Source of the DNA: Mytilus edulis | Lineage: Eukaryota; Mollusca; Bivalvia; Mytilida; Mytilidae | Reading direction: 5' to 3' | Assembly (NCBI RefSeq): GCF_963676685.1 | Contig: NC_092345.1 | Location: forward strand, 28,791,585 to 28,855,584 | Length of the DNA: 64,000 bases | Shown here: one piece after another, positions 33,452 through 44,111 of the stretch | Layout: the number at the start of each line of letters is the position of its first letter | Numbering within the stretch: position 1 is the stretch's first letter | The notes under the pieces: generated by a model | What the model was told of the DNA's origin: nothing | Seen by the model: the letters and a program-made list of their open reading frames with translations, nothing else | Databases searched by the model: none | Position numbers and translations under genes: made by a program

Positions 33452-33893
33452 AATGAAATTCAAAACAGTGTGGCTGTGGCCATTGATTGACACATTAAAT
33501 TCATCCATTGACTGGGACAATTTAGGTGAACGTTTGTATGTAACGACCATTGCTCACTGTGTACTTTTTAAAGACACTTAAACTATGGGGTCACCAAAGG
33601 TTCTCAACACCTTAATAAAGTAATTCGAAAAAATTAATCAGAAATAACACGATGTTTTGATTTATATCAATTTTATAAATCAAAACATAAAGGTTATTCC
33701 TGATCAATTTTTCGAATTATTTTATAATTAAAGGCGTTAAGAAACCTTTGGTGACCCCACAGTTTAAATGTCTATCGTAGGTACGTCGTGAACAGTGGTC
33801 GTTACAGACAAACGTTCACGTAAATTGTCCCAGTCAATGGATGAATTTAATGTGTCAATCAATGGCCACAGCCACACTGTTTTGAATTTCATT
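33452..33893. mobile_element. 442-bp fold-back MITE (near-perfect palindrome)
   Basis: The two arms of about 220 bp are inverted copies meeting at 'TTTATA TCAATT TTATAA' near 33672. The ends are AATGAAATTC / GAATTTCATT, followed by 'AAAACAGTGTGGCTGTGGCC'. The outer 70 bp of the arms are almost identical and the middle is more diverged. It starts only 50 bp after the donor of the truncated WxxW exon. A transcript here could form a long hairpin. Confidence 0.9.
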
Positions 33894-34446
33894 CTATTTG
33901 TGAGCTAATTGGTTGGTTTTTTTTTTAGATTTCTACAACTATTGTACTTAAGTGCATTAATCTTAATTTGAATTTTGGCTAGAAAAATAAACAAAAATAG
34001 ATTGTGTTCAACTAATTGAAATTAGTTTACATTATGGAAATGGTGGTCAACTAATTAAAAATAGTTCAAATTCAAATTCTTTATTAACTTTGAGCCTTAT
34101 GGCTCATCAGTGTGATCAAATACATGGACAGAGTATACATATGGCATATTACAAACATTATTAACAATATGCATTATTAATAATAGGTGACATCAATACA
34201 AAATATCTTTTATTAGCATAAACTGTTTCTTAATTTAAAAGAGAAATATGTATATACTTTCCTAAGGTACAAAACTGTTTTGTGTTTTCACCAGACAATA
34301 ATTCTATTAACTTAACAGTTGATGGCCTAGACCAGTTATATTTTTTTAGGTGACTCCCTTGGTTACTTTACATGTATTACTACAAATGGATTAAGTAGTA
34401 TTGATTATGCTATAGTCAGTAAAAGTCTTCTGTCCTCAGTTCTTTA
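33894..34446. other. Intron, nothing recognised
   Basis: AT-rich sequence with 'AACTAATTGAAATTAGTT'-like short inverted runs and a weak LINE-tail-like 'TCAAATTCTTTATTAACTTT'. No exon is seen. Confidence 0.4.
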
Positions 34447-35690
34447 TTTTTATGCCCCACCTACGATAGTAGAGGGGCATTATGTTTTCTGGTCTGTACA
34501 TCTGTTCGTCCGTCTGTCTGTCTGTTGTACCGTCCGTTCATCCGTTCGTCCTGCTTCAGGTTAAAGTTTTTGGTCAAGGTAGTTTTTGATGAAGCTGAAG
34601 TCCAATCAACTTGAAACTTAGTACACATGTTCCCTATGATATAATCTTTCTAATTTAAATGTCAAATTAAAGTAGTTGACCCCAATTTCACGGTCCACTA
34701 AACAATTTTTCCATAGATATAAAGATTTGGTTTTGAAGTTTGGTTGTACTTGTAATAAACTTATTTCAAACGGGATAGCACATCCTCATTTTTACGGAAA
34801 TGTTGTTAACCGTGCCCGGAAATTTCGAAATGATCCATGTAAACTTATCGCTCCTTTAAATAAACTTATTCTAAAAGGTTACCAATTCAACACTTTAATA
34901 AGATTATTGAATATTGTTTTTATTGGTATAAATATTGATTTTGTTATCAGTAAATTAAAAGCAAACTAAATATTACTAGTATGTTATATACATATACACA
35001 TTCATGGATCTACAATATGTTGATACCTTTAACTTGGCATTGCACAAGGTCATGTTTTTCTCTGGCTGTTTATGACGTCTTTACACTAAATCCATTGGAT
35101 GTTGGATGTGTACGGATTGATAGTTTAGTCTTAGATGCATGATTTGTTTTATTAGTTGTAACTGCGAGTACTCTCAGATCTGTTCCTAGTGTCTTTTTTT
35201 GTCGGGATGTACAAGTACCCGGCCACGTCCACTTGTATTTTTGTCCATCTGATGAGTTAAGCCTTTTTCAACTGATTTTTATAGTTCGTTCTTATGTTGT
35301 ACTGTTATACCACTGTCCCAGGTTATGGAGAGGGTTGGGATCCCGCTAACATGTTTAACCCCGCCACATTATTTAAGTATGTGCCTGTCCCAAGTCAGGA
35401 GCCTGTAATTCAGTGTTCATTTTTCATATAAATAAGGCTGTTAGTTTTCTTGTTTGATTGTTTTACATTGTCTTATCGGGGCCTTTTATAGCTGACTATG
35501 TGGTATGGGCTTTGCTCATTGTTGAAGGCCGTACGGTGACCTATAGTTGTTAATGTCTGTGTCATTTTGGTCTCTTGTGGACAGTTGTCTCATTGGCAAT
35601 CATACCACATCTTCTTTTTTATATGGAAAATGACAGTGCGAGTGGGGCATCCGTGTACTATGGACACATTCTTGTTCTAGGCATGAAATT
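34447..35690. repeat. 'TATGCCCC' element interrupted by a retroelement
   Basis: The element starts at 34447 and breaks at about 34703 after 'CGGTCCACTAAAC'. It resumes at about 35623 with 'ATGGAAAATGACAGTGCGAG' and its normal end (to about 35680). The uninterrupted copies show the two flanks are adjacent in the intact family. Confidence 0.85.
34704..35622 (+). mobile_element. 3' end of a retroelement (ORF C-terminus plus 3' UTR)
   Basis: An open frame to 34969 reads 'GIAHPHFYGNVVNRARKF' and 'LIAPLNKLILKGYQFNTLIR', a C-terminal sequence I recall from mytilid retroelement proteins; the class is uncertain. Then follows about 650 bp of 3' UTR ending in 'GTCTCATTGGCAATCATACC' and a T-rich tail. 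The same tail, reverse-complemented, is at 9290-9570. Confidence 0.65.
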
Positions 35691-36870
35691 GGTTAACTGT
35701 CTGATCATTCTCAGATTAAACTACTTCTGAAATGTGAATTGAGAAAGAATATTTCATCAGAATCATTTTTTTTCAAATTTGCAAAATACTGTAAATTACA
35801 GATGGACAAACGAATTTAGAGTTGAAATTATAAATGCTCTCTATGATGAAACTATTATGAATGATATTATAAATTTTGATACCAAAACATTTTCAGAGGA
35901 CCAAAATGGAATTAATTTGGCCACAAAAGAGCTTAACTCAGTTTTTCTTAAGATATCGGTCAAATTATGTCAAGTTGCGAGAAAAAGAAAAACTAAAACA
36001 AAACTGGTTAGACAAAAGTGGTCCGACATATCAATATTTAAAATAAAAAATCTTTAAATTTTATTTGTAGCAAGATAAGGAATAATGAACTTTAACAAAG
36101 ATATTTCTTTCAGATAAAATCATTTAGAAAAGCTGGTTAAAAAGTGGTTCTGATGGCATATGATTAATGAAATATTAAAGTATAGCAGTTGTTTTACAAT
36201 AACTGCATTAACTAAACTCTTTAATTCATTTAAAAAAAATGTTTATTATCCAAAGCAGTGGAACAAATCATTTTAAATCTTATTACATAAGTCTGAAAAT
36301 AGACTTATCGACCCCTCAAATTACAGGGGAGTTTCATTAATAAATTGTATGGCAAAGATTTTCGGTGCCATCTTAAACAACAGGTTATACTTGTTGATAA
36401 GAAATAAGTACTCTAATTAACAACTTGAATTTCGTGAAAACCACAGAACATCTGAGTTATATTAAAAACTTTAGTAAATAAATATCCTCATAAAAATAAA
36501 AATAAATCATATGTTTGCTTTGTGGACTTTCAAAAAGCTTTCGACTAAGTATGGAGAGATGGTTTTATCTACAAATTAGCTAATATCAGTGCAGAAAAAT
36601 CTTTATACATTGCATAATGCTATTAAAAATATGCTTTTTAAAACAGAAATAGCTCTAAAGATTGACCATAAACACTCAGAATATTTAAAATACTAAGAGG
36701 GGTAAAACAAGGGGATTCCATAAGCCCCACCCTATTTAAAGTATTATTTTCCATAAGATCAAAGACAGCCGCTCTTTACCTATTTCAGTGTCAGAATATC
36801 TCTTTGATAAATTGGTCAAACCCATTTTGACTTACAACTCTGAAATATCCTTTTTTACAGAAACAAGAGA
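35660..36870 (+). pseudogene. LINE endonuclease/RT remnant, heavily degraded
   Basis: Pieces in shifting frames: 'LTV' then 'SDHSQIKLLLKCELRKN' (end of an AP-type endonuclease, near 35690-35745), 'RWTNEFRVEIINALYDE' (open 35779-36057), RT blocks near 36310-36420 ('NYRGVSLINCMAKIFGAILN'), 'VCFVDFQKAFD' near 36515, 'GVKQGDSISPTLFKVLF' near 36700, and 'FDKLVKPILTYNSEI' near 36803. Many stops and shifts show it is dead. It ends about 130 bp before the next host exon, and the open frame starting at 36788 fuses LINE residue with that exon. Confidence 0.78.
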
Positions 36871-36998
36871 CGACAATTTGTCAACTGATCCTTTTTTCCA
36901 ATTCCTGATTTATCTATATCTAATAGCATTATCAGCTTGTTTTTTATTAATGAACTTGTTTCTAATTTTACCTATCAATTTACTTCTGTTGTTGTTAG

Positions 36999-37472
36999 AT
37001 TTGCCAACTAAGAGTCATGGAAATGATGGCCATAAGTCTACGGTTTCACCAAGTCCTGATGTTCATCTATCTCCCACGCCATCGCCAAATGGACTGAATC
37101 AAAGCACACCAACACCATCGCCAAATGGACTGAATCAAGGTACACCAACACCATCACCAACTGGTGACAGTGCTCATTCTCCAACACCAAAACCAAGTGT
37201 TTGTATCACTAGATGGTCATCCTGGCTCAACCGTGACAAGCCAGATACTAATAATGGAGATTATGAAAAAATGACCTCTGCAGAAATAAAGAAATTCTGT
37301 CCTGGTGGAACCATCAAGCAGGTGGAATGTCAGACATCCACTGGAATACCATTCCACAGTACAGGTGCTATCCAGTCCTGTACAAAGGAGCAAGGAATGA
37401 TTTGTAATAATGCAGATAACTTACCAGTTGGTTGTGATGACTACCAAATCAGATATTTCTGCATGTGTAGTG
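36999..37472 (+). CDS. P/T-rich stalk plus WxxW domain 5
   Basis: Phase 1-1 exon of 474 bp between TTGTTGTTAG and AGTG|GTGAGT. The stalk (about 65 residues) contains near-identical tandem blocks of 'NGLNQ(S/G)TPTPSP', probably O-glycosylated. The WxxW domain is complete: 'CITRWSSWLNRDKPD', 'AEIKKFCPGG', 'FHSTGAIQSC', 'NNADNLPVGCDDYQIRYFC'. It is the closest relative of domain 2 (both have W..W(I/L)NRDKPD). The in-frame sequence upstream of 36999 is LINE residue and intron. Confidence 0.9.
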
Positions 37473-40400
37473 GTGAGTGTTCATTTGATTAATGTTAGAA
37501 CCAGAATTATTTACAGATAAAAACTTATCAGTATTGTTTATCATTGTCATGGTCAGTCAGATAGATAAATTTTTGAATTTATAACATTTTCAATCACTCA
37601 GAATACTTTTTATTACAGGTAGGTAGATTACAAATATATTAGTCATAAATGTATGTGTTGGTTTGGGTTTTTGCTTGCAATTATTTTTGAGAAAGAATAA
37701 ATGGAATAAGTTATGAAGTGAGATTGTAAAAGATAAAGTAGGAATTTTCTGCTTTAGCTTTGCATTCCTAAAAAATATTGAGGGTGAAACATGTAGATAA
37801 ATGTCATGAATATAAAAATAAGGAGATGTAGTATGATTGAAAAAAGAGACAAGTATCCACCAGTTCAAATGAAGCGGATGTAAGCAGATATAGGCAACTG
37901 TACAGCCAACCAATACCATACAGTGGGCTTTAAAAGGCCCTGAAATGAAAAAAATATGCAACAATTCAATTTGAAAACTAACAGCCTAATTTATAAACAA
38001 TTTACGAAAGTATGACAGAGATAAACCAACAACAACCACTGTTGTAAATGTAAACTTACCATATGATAATTGTTAACCTTTGCTTTTTGACTAGATGGTA
38101 TACAATGAAGGTAAGGATAACATTGAGAATGAAAATGGTGTCAAGGCGACAAGGATGTCTGCTTTTCTGTCCATTTTTCATTTTGTCTACTTTTCAGCTC
38201 ACCTTGCCAAAAAGGCCAAGTGAGCTTGTCTCATCACTAGCCGTACGTCATTTCTTCTCTGAAACTACTGTGCAAATTTTACCAACCTTATCCACAATCT
38301 TTATTGGTGTATCTAGTTTTATAAATGTGTCCAACCACCCTGACTTCAAACCAACATGTCTGCATTAGCAGCAATAGAACATAAGGGTAAAATCCATTTT
38401 GAGGCTGATATCTCTGACACTAAAGCATTTAGAGTATAAACCTGACTTGGCAAAAATGTCCATTGAGTTGAGATCTATGTCCTGAAATATTTAGACAAAT
38501 CAGACAACCTGTTGTTGGGCTGATGCCCCTAAATTAGTAATTTCAAGGAAATTTTTCAGTTTTTATACAACCACAAACATTTTTTGGGGTTCATGCTATG
38601 ATGGTGTCACCATCTGTGTCGAGGTCGTCGTCGGAAGACACATTTGGTTTCCGTATAATAATTTTGGTTTAAGTGAATGGATCTCTATGAAATTTTACAA
38701 GCAGGTTCAATACTAAAAAAAAAGTGGATTTTTGGGGAGTTTAGGAATTAGGGGTACAAAAACAAGCATGTTGCAGTTTCTTGACAATAACTTGTGTGTA
38801 AGTGTATGGATCTCTCTGACATTGTACCACAAGGTTCCATATCACAAAGGGAAGACTGGGATTGAGTTATGTGGTAATAGCCCCAAACATGCAAGAATTA
38901 GGGACAAAAAAGGGGCCAAAAACAAGCATTTTTCTAGTTTCCAGACAATAACTTGTGTTTAAGTGTATGGATCTCTTTAAAATTGTGCAACAAGTTTCCA
39001 TACTATAAAGGGAGCTGAGATTCAGTTGAGGCGTAATTACTCCTGGTGTGGGTGGGGTGGGGGTGTCATATTTTTGGGGGGTTCATTCTAATTTCTTCAA
39101 AAAAATTTCGAAAATTTTCAAGAAGTAATCTTCAATTGCACAATATTGCGCAATAAATTTTTAAGATCTTTGACCACATTTATTTTGTGTCAGAAACCTA
39201 TATTAATTCAAAAGTTTGATCACAATCCAAATTCAGACAGTATAAAGCTTGTATATTGTGTCAAAATTTGCTGTTCAGGGTTCAACCTTTGGGGTCGTAT
39301 CAGGCTACGCTCAGCTAAGAATTTTATTGGTTATTATCTTGAATATCATTATAGATAGAGATAAACTGTAATCAACAATAATTTTCAGCAAAGTAAGATC
39401 TTCAAATAAGGTAACTGACAAAAATTGTCAATTGACCATGTAAGCAATTATTGCTCTTTAAAGTAGATTTTCAACAATTTTTCATAAAATTTGTTTTTTT
39501 TTTCAAAAATCTTCTCCTCTGAAACTACTTAGACAAAAAACTATAGATAGAGATAAACTGTTAACAGCAATAGTGTTTAGCAAAAAAAGATCTACAAATA
39601 AGTCAACTGTCAACTGTCGTATCCAGCTGCGCTTAGTGTAGCAGTTAAATATTGGGTTATATTGAACATTTATATGGCCCCGCAACACTTTTTTTAATAT
39701 TTTGGGAAAACATTTTTCAAAATCTTCTGCGTTTAATTTAACTTCAAAATTATTATTAGGGTATTCAATACTATTTTAATATTATGATTTTGACCTTGTG
39801 TAACATAATTTCCAAAACCATAACAGACACAGGTGAGCAACACAGGCTCTAATTTTAACAGGAGTATAGCAATTATGGATAATATTGTATCACTTTACAT
39901 GTTTAAATGTAGATAGAAATAAGAAGATGTGGTATGAGTGCCAATGAAACAACACTCCACCTAAGTCACAATGTGTAAAAAAATCAAATATTGTAGGTCA
40001 AAATCGGGCCTATAACACTGAGCCTTGGCTCATACCAAACAGTAAGCTATAAAGGACCCCAACAATGACTAGTGTAAAACCATTTAAACAGGAAAATCAC
40101 AGGTCTAACCTATATAAATAACAAGAAAACAGAAACACTTATCAACAACATAAACAAAAGACAACTACTGAACAACAGGCTCCTGACATATGACAAGTGC
40201 ATACAAATGCATGAATGATAATTAACTGATTAACCGCTACTAGACAAACTGAAGAAATTTTGTATTGTGATTCCTAATTAATTCATTGTGTGGTTTACAA
40301 TCAAATTGATACATCAGACATCTGATTTGAATTCATATTTAAAGATGCATATTACCTCAGGGACAGTTTGTGGTCATCTGTCCTACTTGACCAGAGAATA

Positions 40401-41645
40401 TGTCCTGCTTGAACTTTTGACGTCATACAACAATCATTTTCCCATTGTGGCATCAGATGTATTCTGTTATCATGTCAAAATTTTACCCGAACCTTGTAAT
40501 GTCCAGTAGTGGCAGACAAATAGTGATAAGGTGTATTGGAATTGTTACAAATGACAATTGATGATTATGACCCCGCAATGAAGTTGTCGGTGCCATATAG
40601 TTTAACCCTTGTCCGTAATTCCATCATTCCGTCATTTAGCAACAAACCATTATACAGAGTTTTTTTCTAAACGCCTTCAAATATTGGGCTGATTTTTGGT
40701 ATGTGAGTTAACCATGATGAGTTACAGATCAAGTTTAAATTTTGTTCTGTTCCGCTAATTTTTACCTAAATTACAACATGTACAAGCTTTGGACTTTGAT
40801 AAATTGATGTAAATCACAGTTAGACAGACTTTTTTCTAAATGCTTTCAGATATTTGGATGATTTTTGGCATGTGAGATAACCAAGATGAACTATAGATCA
40901 AATTTAAGTTTTGTTCCGCTTGGCTAATTTTTGCTGTAATTTGGGGCTTTGGTCTTTTATAAATATTTGAAAATCACAGTTATACGGACCTTTTTTCTAA
41001 ATGCTTTTAGATATTGGGCAGATTTTTGGTATGTGAGCTAACCATGATGAGTTCCAGATCAAGTTTAAGTTTCGTTCTGCCCTGCTAATTTTTGCCAAAA
41101 TTAAGGTTTTACAAATTTACAAATTGTTGAAAATCAGTTATACAGACTTTTTTCTATGAGCCTCCAGATTTTGAGCCTACCATCATGTTTGTGTCCACAT
41201 GTGTTATTGAAATTGCAGATTTTTCAAATTTTGAGACGGGGCCATCTGTGTCACTTTGACACATCTAGTTTTAATTAAATTAGTCATTCTCCAATGAAAT
41301 AAACATGATAATCAATATATCAGTCTGTTCACCATTCCTTGAATGGAAATGGAGGAATGAAATAATTTTGATCATGTCATGCCATAGACGAAGGGTTTTG
41401 TCATGGTGAATGTTCCTCCATTATTAAATTTTCTTCTAGATGATATATTTCACTACAGGAACTTTTTCTATACATTTATTTAGAATTTAATGATACTCAG
41501 AACCTTCACCATATATTGCTATTGAGTACTTATTTTGCTTTTTGCTCCAAATATTTAATTGCATGTAAATCCAAATAAAAATCTATCAATAAACTATAAT
41601 ATGTAACAATGACAGTATTTAAATATATGTATTACTTCATTGCAG
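37473..41645. other. Intron made of dispersed repeats
   Basis: Recognised blocks: 37830-38040 and 39920-40210, tails of the 'GATGTGGTATGATTG' retroelement family; 38195-38565 and 39310-39855, parts of an AGCTCACC-family copy split by 38566-39040 ('GTGTATGGATCTCTCT' repeat) and 39040-39320 ('GTTCAGGGTTCAACC' repeat); 40655-41275, the 'AGATATTGGGCT' tandem family. No exon is supported between 37473 and 41645. Confidence 0.65.
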
Positions 41646-41738
41646 AAAATCCAACACCATCGCCTACAGCTCCTGGACAAGGAACGCCAATGCTTACGCC
41701 AACTGTTGTTGTGGTTACATCAACAAACGAAATACCAG
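41646..41738 (+). CDS. P/T-rich linker exon before the discoidin domain
   Basis: 93 bp, phase 1-1, after a good acceptor (TACTTCATTGCAG) and before donor CCAG|GTTTGT. It reads 'ENPTPSPTAPGQGTPMLTP' then 'TVVVVTSTNEIP'. Its 3' end and donor have been copied many times into the array that follows. Confidence 0.8.
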
Positions 41739-42310
41739 GTTTGTACTTTACAACAATTGTTTACAAGTTTACTTCACCAAACAAAATATTAAGTGTGTAC
41801 TTATACACCAACTGTAGTTAAGGTTACTTCACCAAACAAAATACCAAGTGTGTAATTATACACCAACTGTAGTTAAGGTTACTTCACCAAACAAAATACC
41901 AAGTGTGTAATTATACAACAACTGTAGTTAAGGTTACTTCACCAAACAAAATACCAAGTGTGTAATTATACAACAACTAAACTGTAGTTAAGGTTACTTC
42001 ACCAAACAAAATACCAAGTGTGTAATTGTACAACAACTGTAGTTAAGGTTACTTCACCAAACAAAATATCAAGTGTGTAATTATACAACAACTGTAGTTA
42101 AGGTTACTTCACCAAACAAAATACCAAGTGTGTAATTATACAACAACTAAACTGTAGTTAAGGTTACTTCACCAAACAAAATACCAAGTGTGTAATTATA
42201 CAACAACTGTAGTTAAGGTTACTTCACCAAACAAAATATCAAGTATGTAATTATACAACAACTGTAGTTAAGGTAACTTCACCAAACAAAATACCAAGTG
42301 TGTACCTGAC
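41739..42310. repeat. 55-bp minisatellite derived from an exon-intron junction
   Basis: About ten units with 'GTTACTTCACCAAACAAAAT' at steps of 55 or 59 bp (the longer ones carry an extra 'TAAA'). Each unit aligns with the last ~38 bp of the preceding exon ('ACTGTTGTTGTGGTTACATC' onward) plus its donor, changed from CCAG|GTTTGT to CCAA|GTGTGT. No unit has an acceptor, so they are not extra exons. Confidence 0.85.
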
Positions 42311-42753
42311 AATGCCAAATTTGTACCTGACATCAACAGTAGTGAGGGTTACCCCAAACAAAATACCAAATGTGTAACTAATACCAACTGTTGTTTGTTG
42401 GTTGGAGTTTGTCATCCTTGTCTATATCATGGCAGCCCATTTTTATGTTGGAGAAAAGCCAGTGTATGTATGGAAAACCACTGATATTTTGCAGAAAAAT
42501 GGCTATCATTGTCAATTAAGATTGGAGTAGATTACACACCACCATGAGTTCAAACTCACAGGTTTGCTCAATTAATTTTCAAAAAAATCTTTAAATAGCT
42601 TTTGGTATAGACATGACTATATTTCATCAAATTTGAAATATTGGGCATGTTTGTTTGCATGACTTTGTTTATTGATAGTTAAATGTGCATTCTAAATTTT
42701 AAAGAGTATTATATAAACAGTTAAGTCATATATTATATATTTTCTTCTTGTAG
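42311..42753. other. Intron, nothing recognised
   Basis: AT-rich, ending in the pyrimidine tract and acceptor TTTTCTTCTTGTAG at 42753. Confidence 0.5.
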
Positions 42754-43058
42754 AACCTTGCAAAGTACCAATGGGTATGCAGAATGAAGCAATTAGAAGA
42801 GAGATGATAACAGCTTCCTCACAGAGAAGTTCAAGCTCCAGCCCTGAACATGCTCGTCTGAATGGTCCTAATTCCTGGATTGCTGGTGTAGATAACAAAA
42901 ACCAGTACATACAAGTAGACTTCTTACAACCAACCTTTGTAACAGGTGTAACTACACAGGGACGACCTTTAGTTCCATCATATGTGTCATCTTACTTTGT
43001 CCTCTTCTCAAATGATGGAGTCAACTGGAACACATACATGGAAAATGGCCAGAAGAAG
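42754..43058 (+). CDS. F5/8 type C (discoidin) domain, first part
   Basis: 305-bp exon, starting in phase 1 and ending in phase 0 at AAG|GTAAAG. It encodes the opening Cys ('CKVPMGMQN'), 'ITASSQRSSSSSPEHARLNG', 'SWIAGVDNKNQYIQVDF' and 'VTGVTTQGR', ending 'YFVLFSNDGVNWNTYMENG'. This is a canonical F5/8C (discoidin) fold, an extracellular beta-barrel that in relatives binds lipids, glycans or collagen. The last intron phase differs from the rest of the gene because it lies inside the domain. Confidence 0.92.
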
Positions 43059-43805
43059 GTAAAGATTTAACCTGAGAACAGACATTGATTATAAATACAA
43101 CTCGGGGTCATGTGTTCTTAAAATGAAATAATTTCAAAATTATATATTGCTGACTCTTGATATCATTTGCTGTTTTAATACAGATTTTCTACAACAAAAA
43201 GTAAACCTTGAATTCCTCATTGCAATTTAATTTAAGTGATTTACATATGAGCAGGTGATAAACCATTGAACGTCATACAAACAGAAACACGCAGAGACAA
43301 TGGTCTAACAAATGTATGAACTATATTTTTATTCAAAATAGGTTGCAGAGAAATCATTCACTTTAACTTAAATACGAAATGTGTAAACAATTCTTGCCAT
43401 ATTTTCATGAAACTTATATCATAGGTTTATATCAGTAATTAATGTCTTGGACAATTTTGAAAATAAGTGCTGATCAAATATTTTTAACAAGTTATGCCCC
43501 GTTTGAAATATTAATTATATCAGAAATTGCACTGCATATCTAAGATATTTATGAAAAGTGATTAAGAACAAAAAAAATGTTTGTAGTTGTTGCCCTTCCC
43601 TTCGACCTTGGACAGAAATAACATGTGCAACTTAGTGGCTATTGGGATTCTGGTGTTGTTGTTTTTTATTTGATCCTGTTTGGGGTTCCTGATTTGCAAA
43701 TATCATTTTCATGCAGGAAAATCTGGTAAAATGTCAATCTGACTGACTCTTTTTAAATATTGTATTGAATATTTAGTTTGTAAAGAAAAAGAGTTTTATT
43801 TGCAG
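43059..43805. other. Intron within the discoidin domain
   Basis: 747 bp, AT-rich, no repeat recognised; ends TTTTATTTGCAG. Confidence 0.7.
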
Positions 43806-43956
43806 CAATTTAGTGGAAACTTTGACTCAGTGACACCAGTAACCCACTTTTTCACGGCACCAATTAAAGCTCGCTATATTAGAATCAATCCACAAACTTT
43901 CTATGGAAAGATTGCCATGAGGTTTGAACTCCATGGATGTTTCACTCCATATCCAA
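43806..43956 (+). CDS. F5/8 type C (discoidin) domain, second part
   Basis: 151-bp exon from phase 0 to phase 1, donor CCAA|GTAAGT. It reads 'QFSGNFDSVTPVTHFF', 'APIKARYIRINPQTFYGK' and 'IAMRFELHGC', the closing strands and the second terminal Cys of the domain. With the first part the domain is about 148 residues and complete. Confidence 0.92.
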
Positions 43957-44111
43957 GTAAGTAGAGCAATATCTATTAATCATGAAATATTTTTTTATGA
44001 TCTAGCGGACTCAGTGTCAAAACCACTGCTGTATTATTTACATATAAAATATATGTTTGATGGGGAAAAGGTGTTCAAGGATAAGTAGTAAATATTAAAG
44101 TCTTTAATGCA

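Noticed and set aside
36788..36998. N-terminal part of the 234-residue frame as a signal or membrane segment
   Set aside because: It is LINE residue ('FDKLVKPILTYNSEI') plus intron and pyrimidine tract ending in a good acceptor at 36998. The coding exon starts at 36999.
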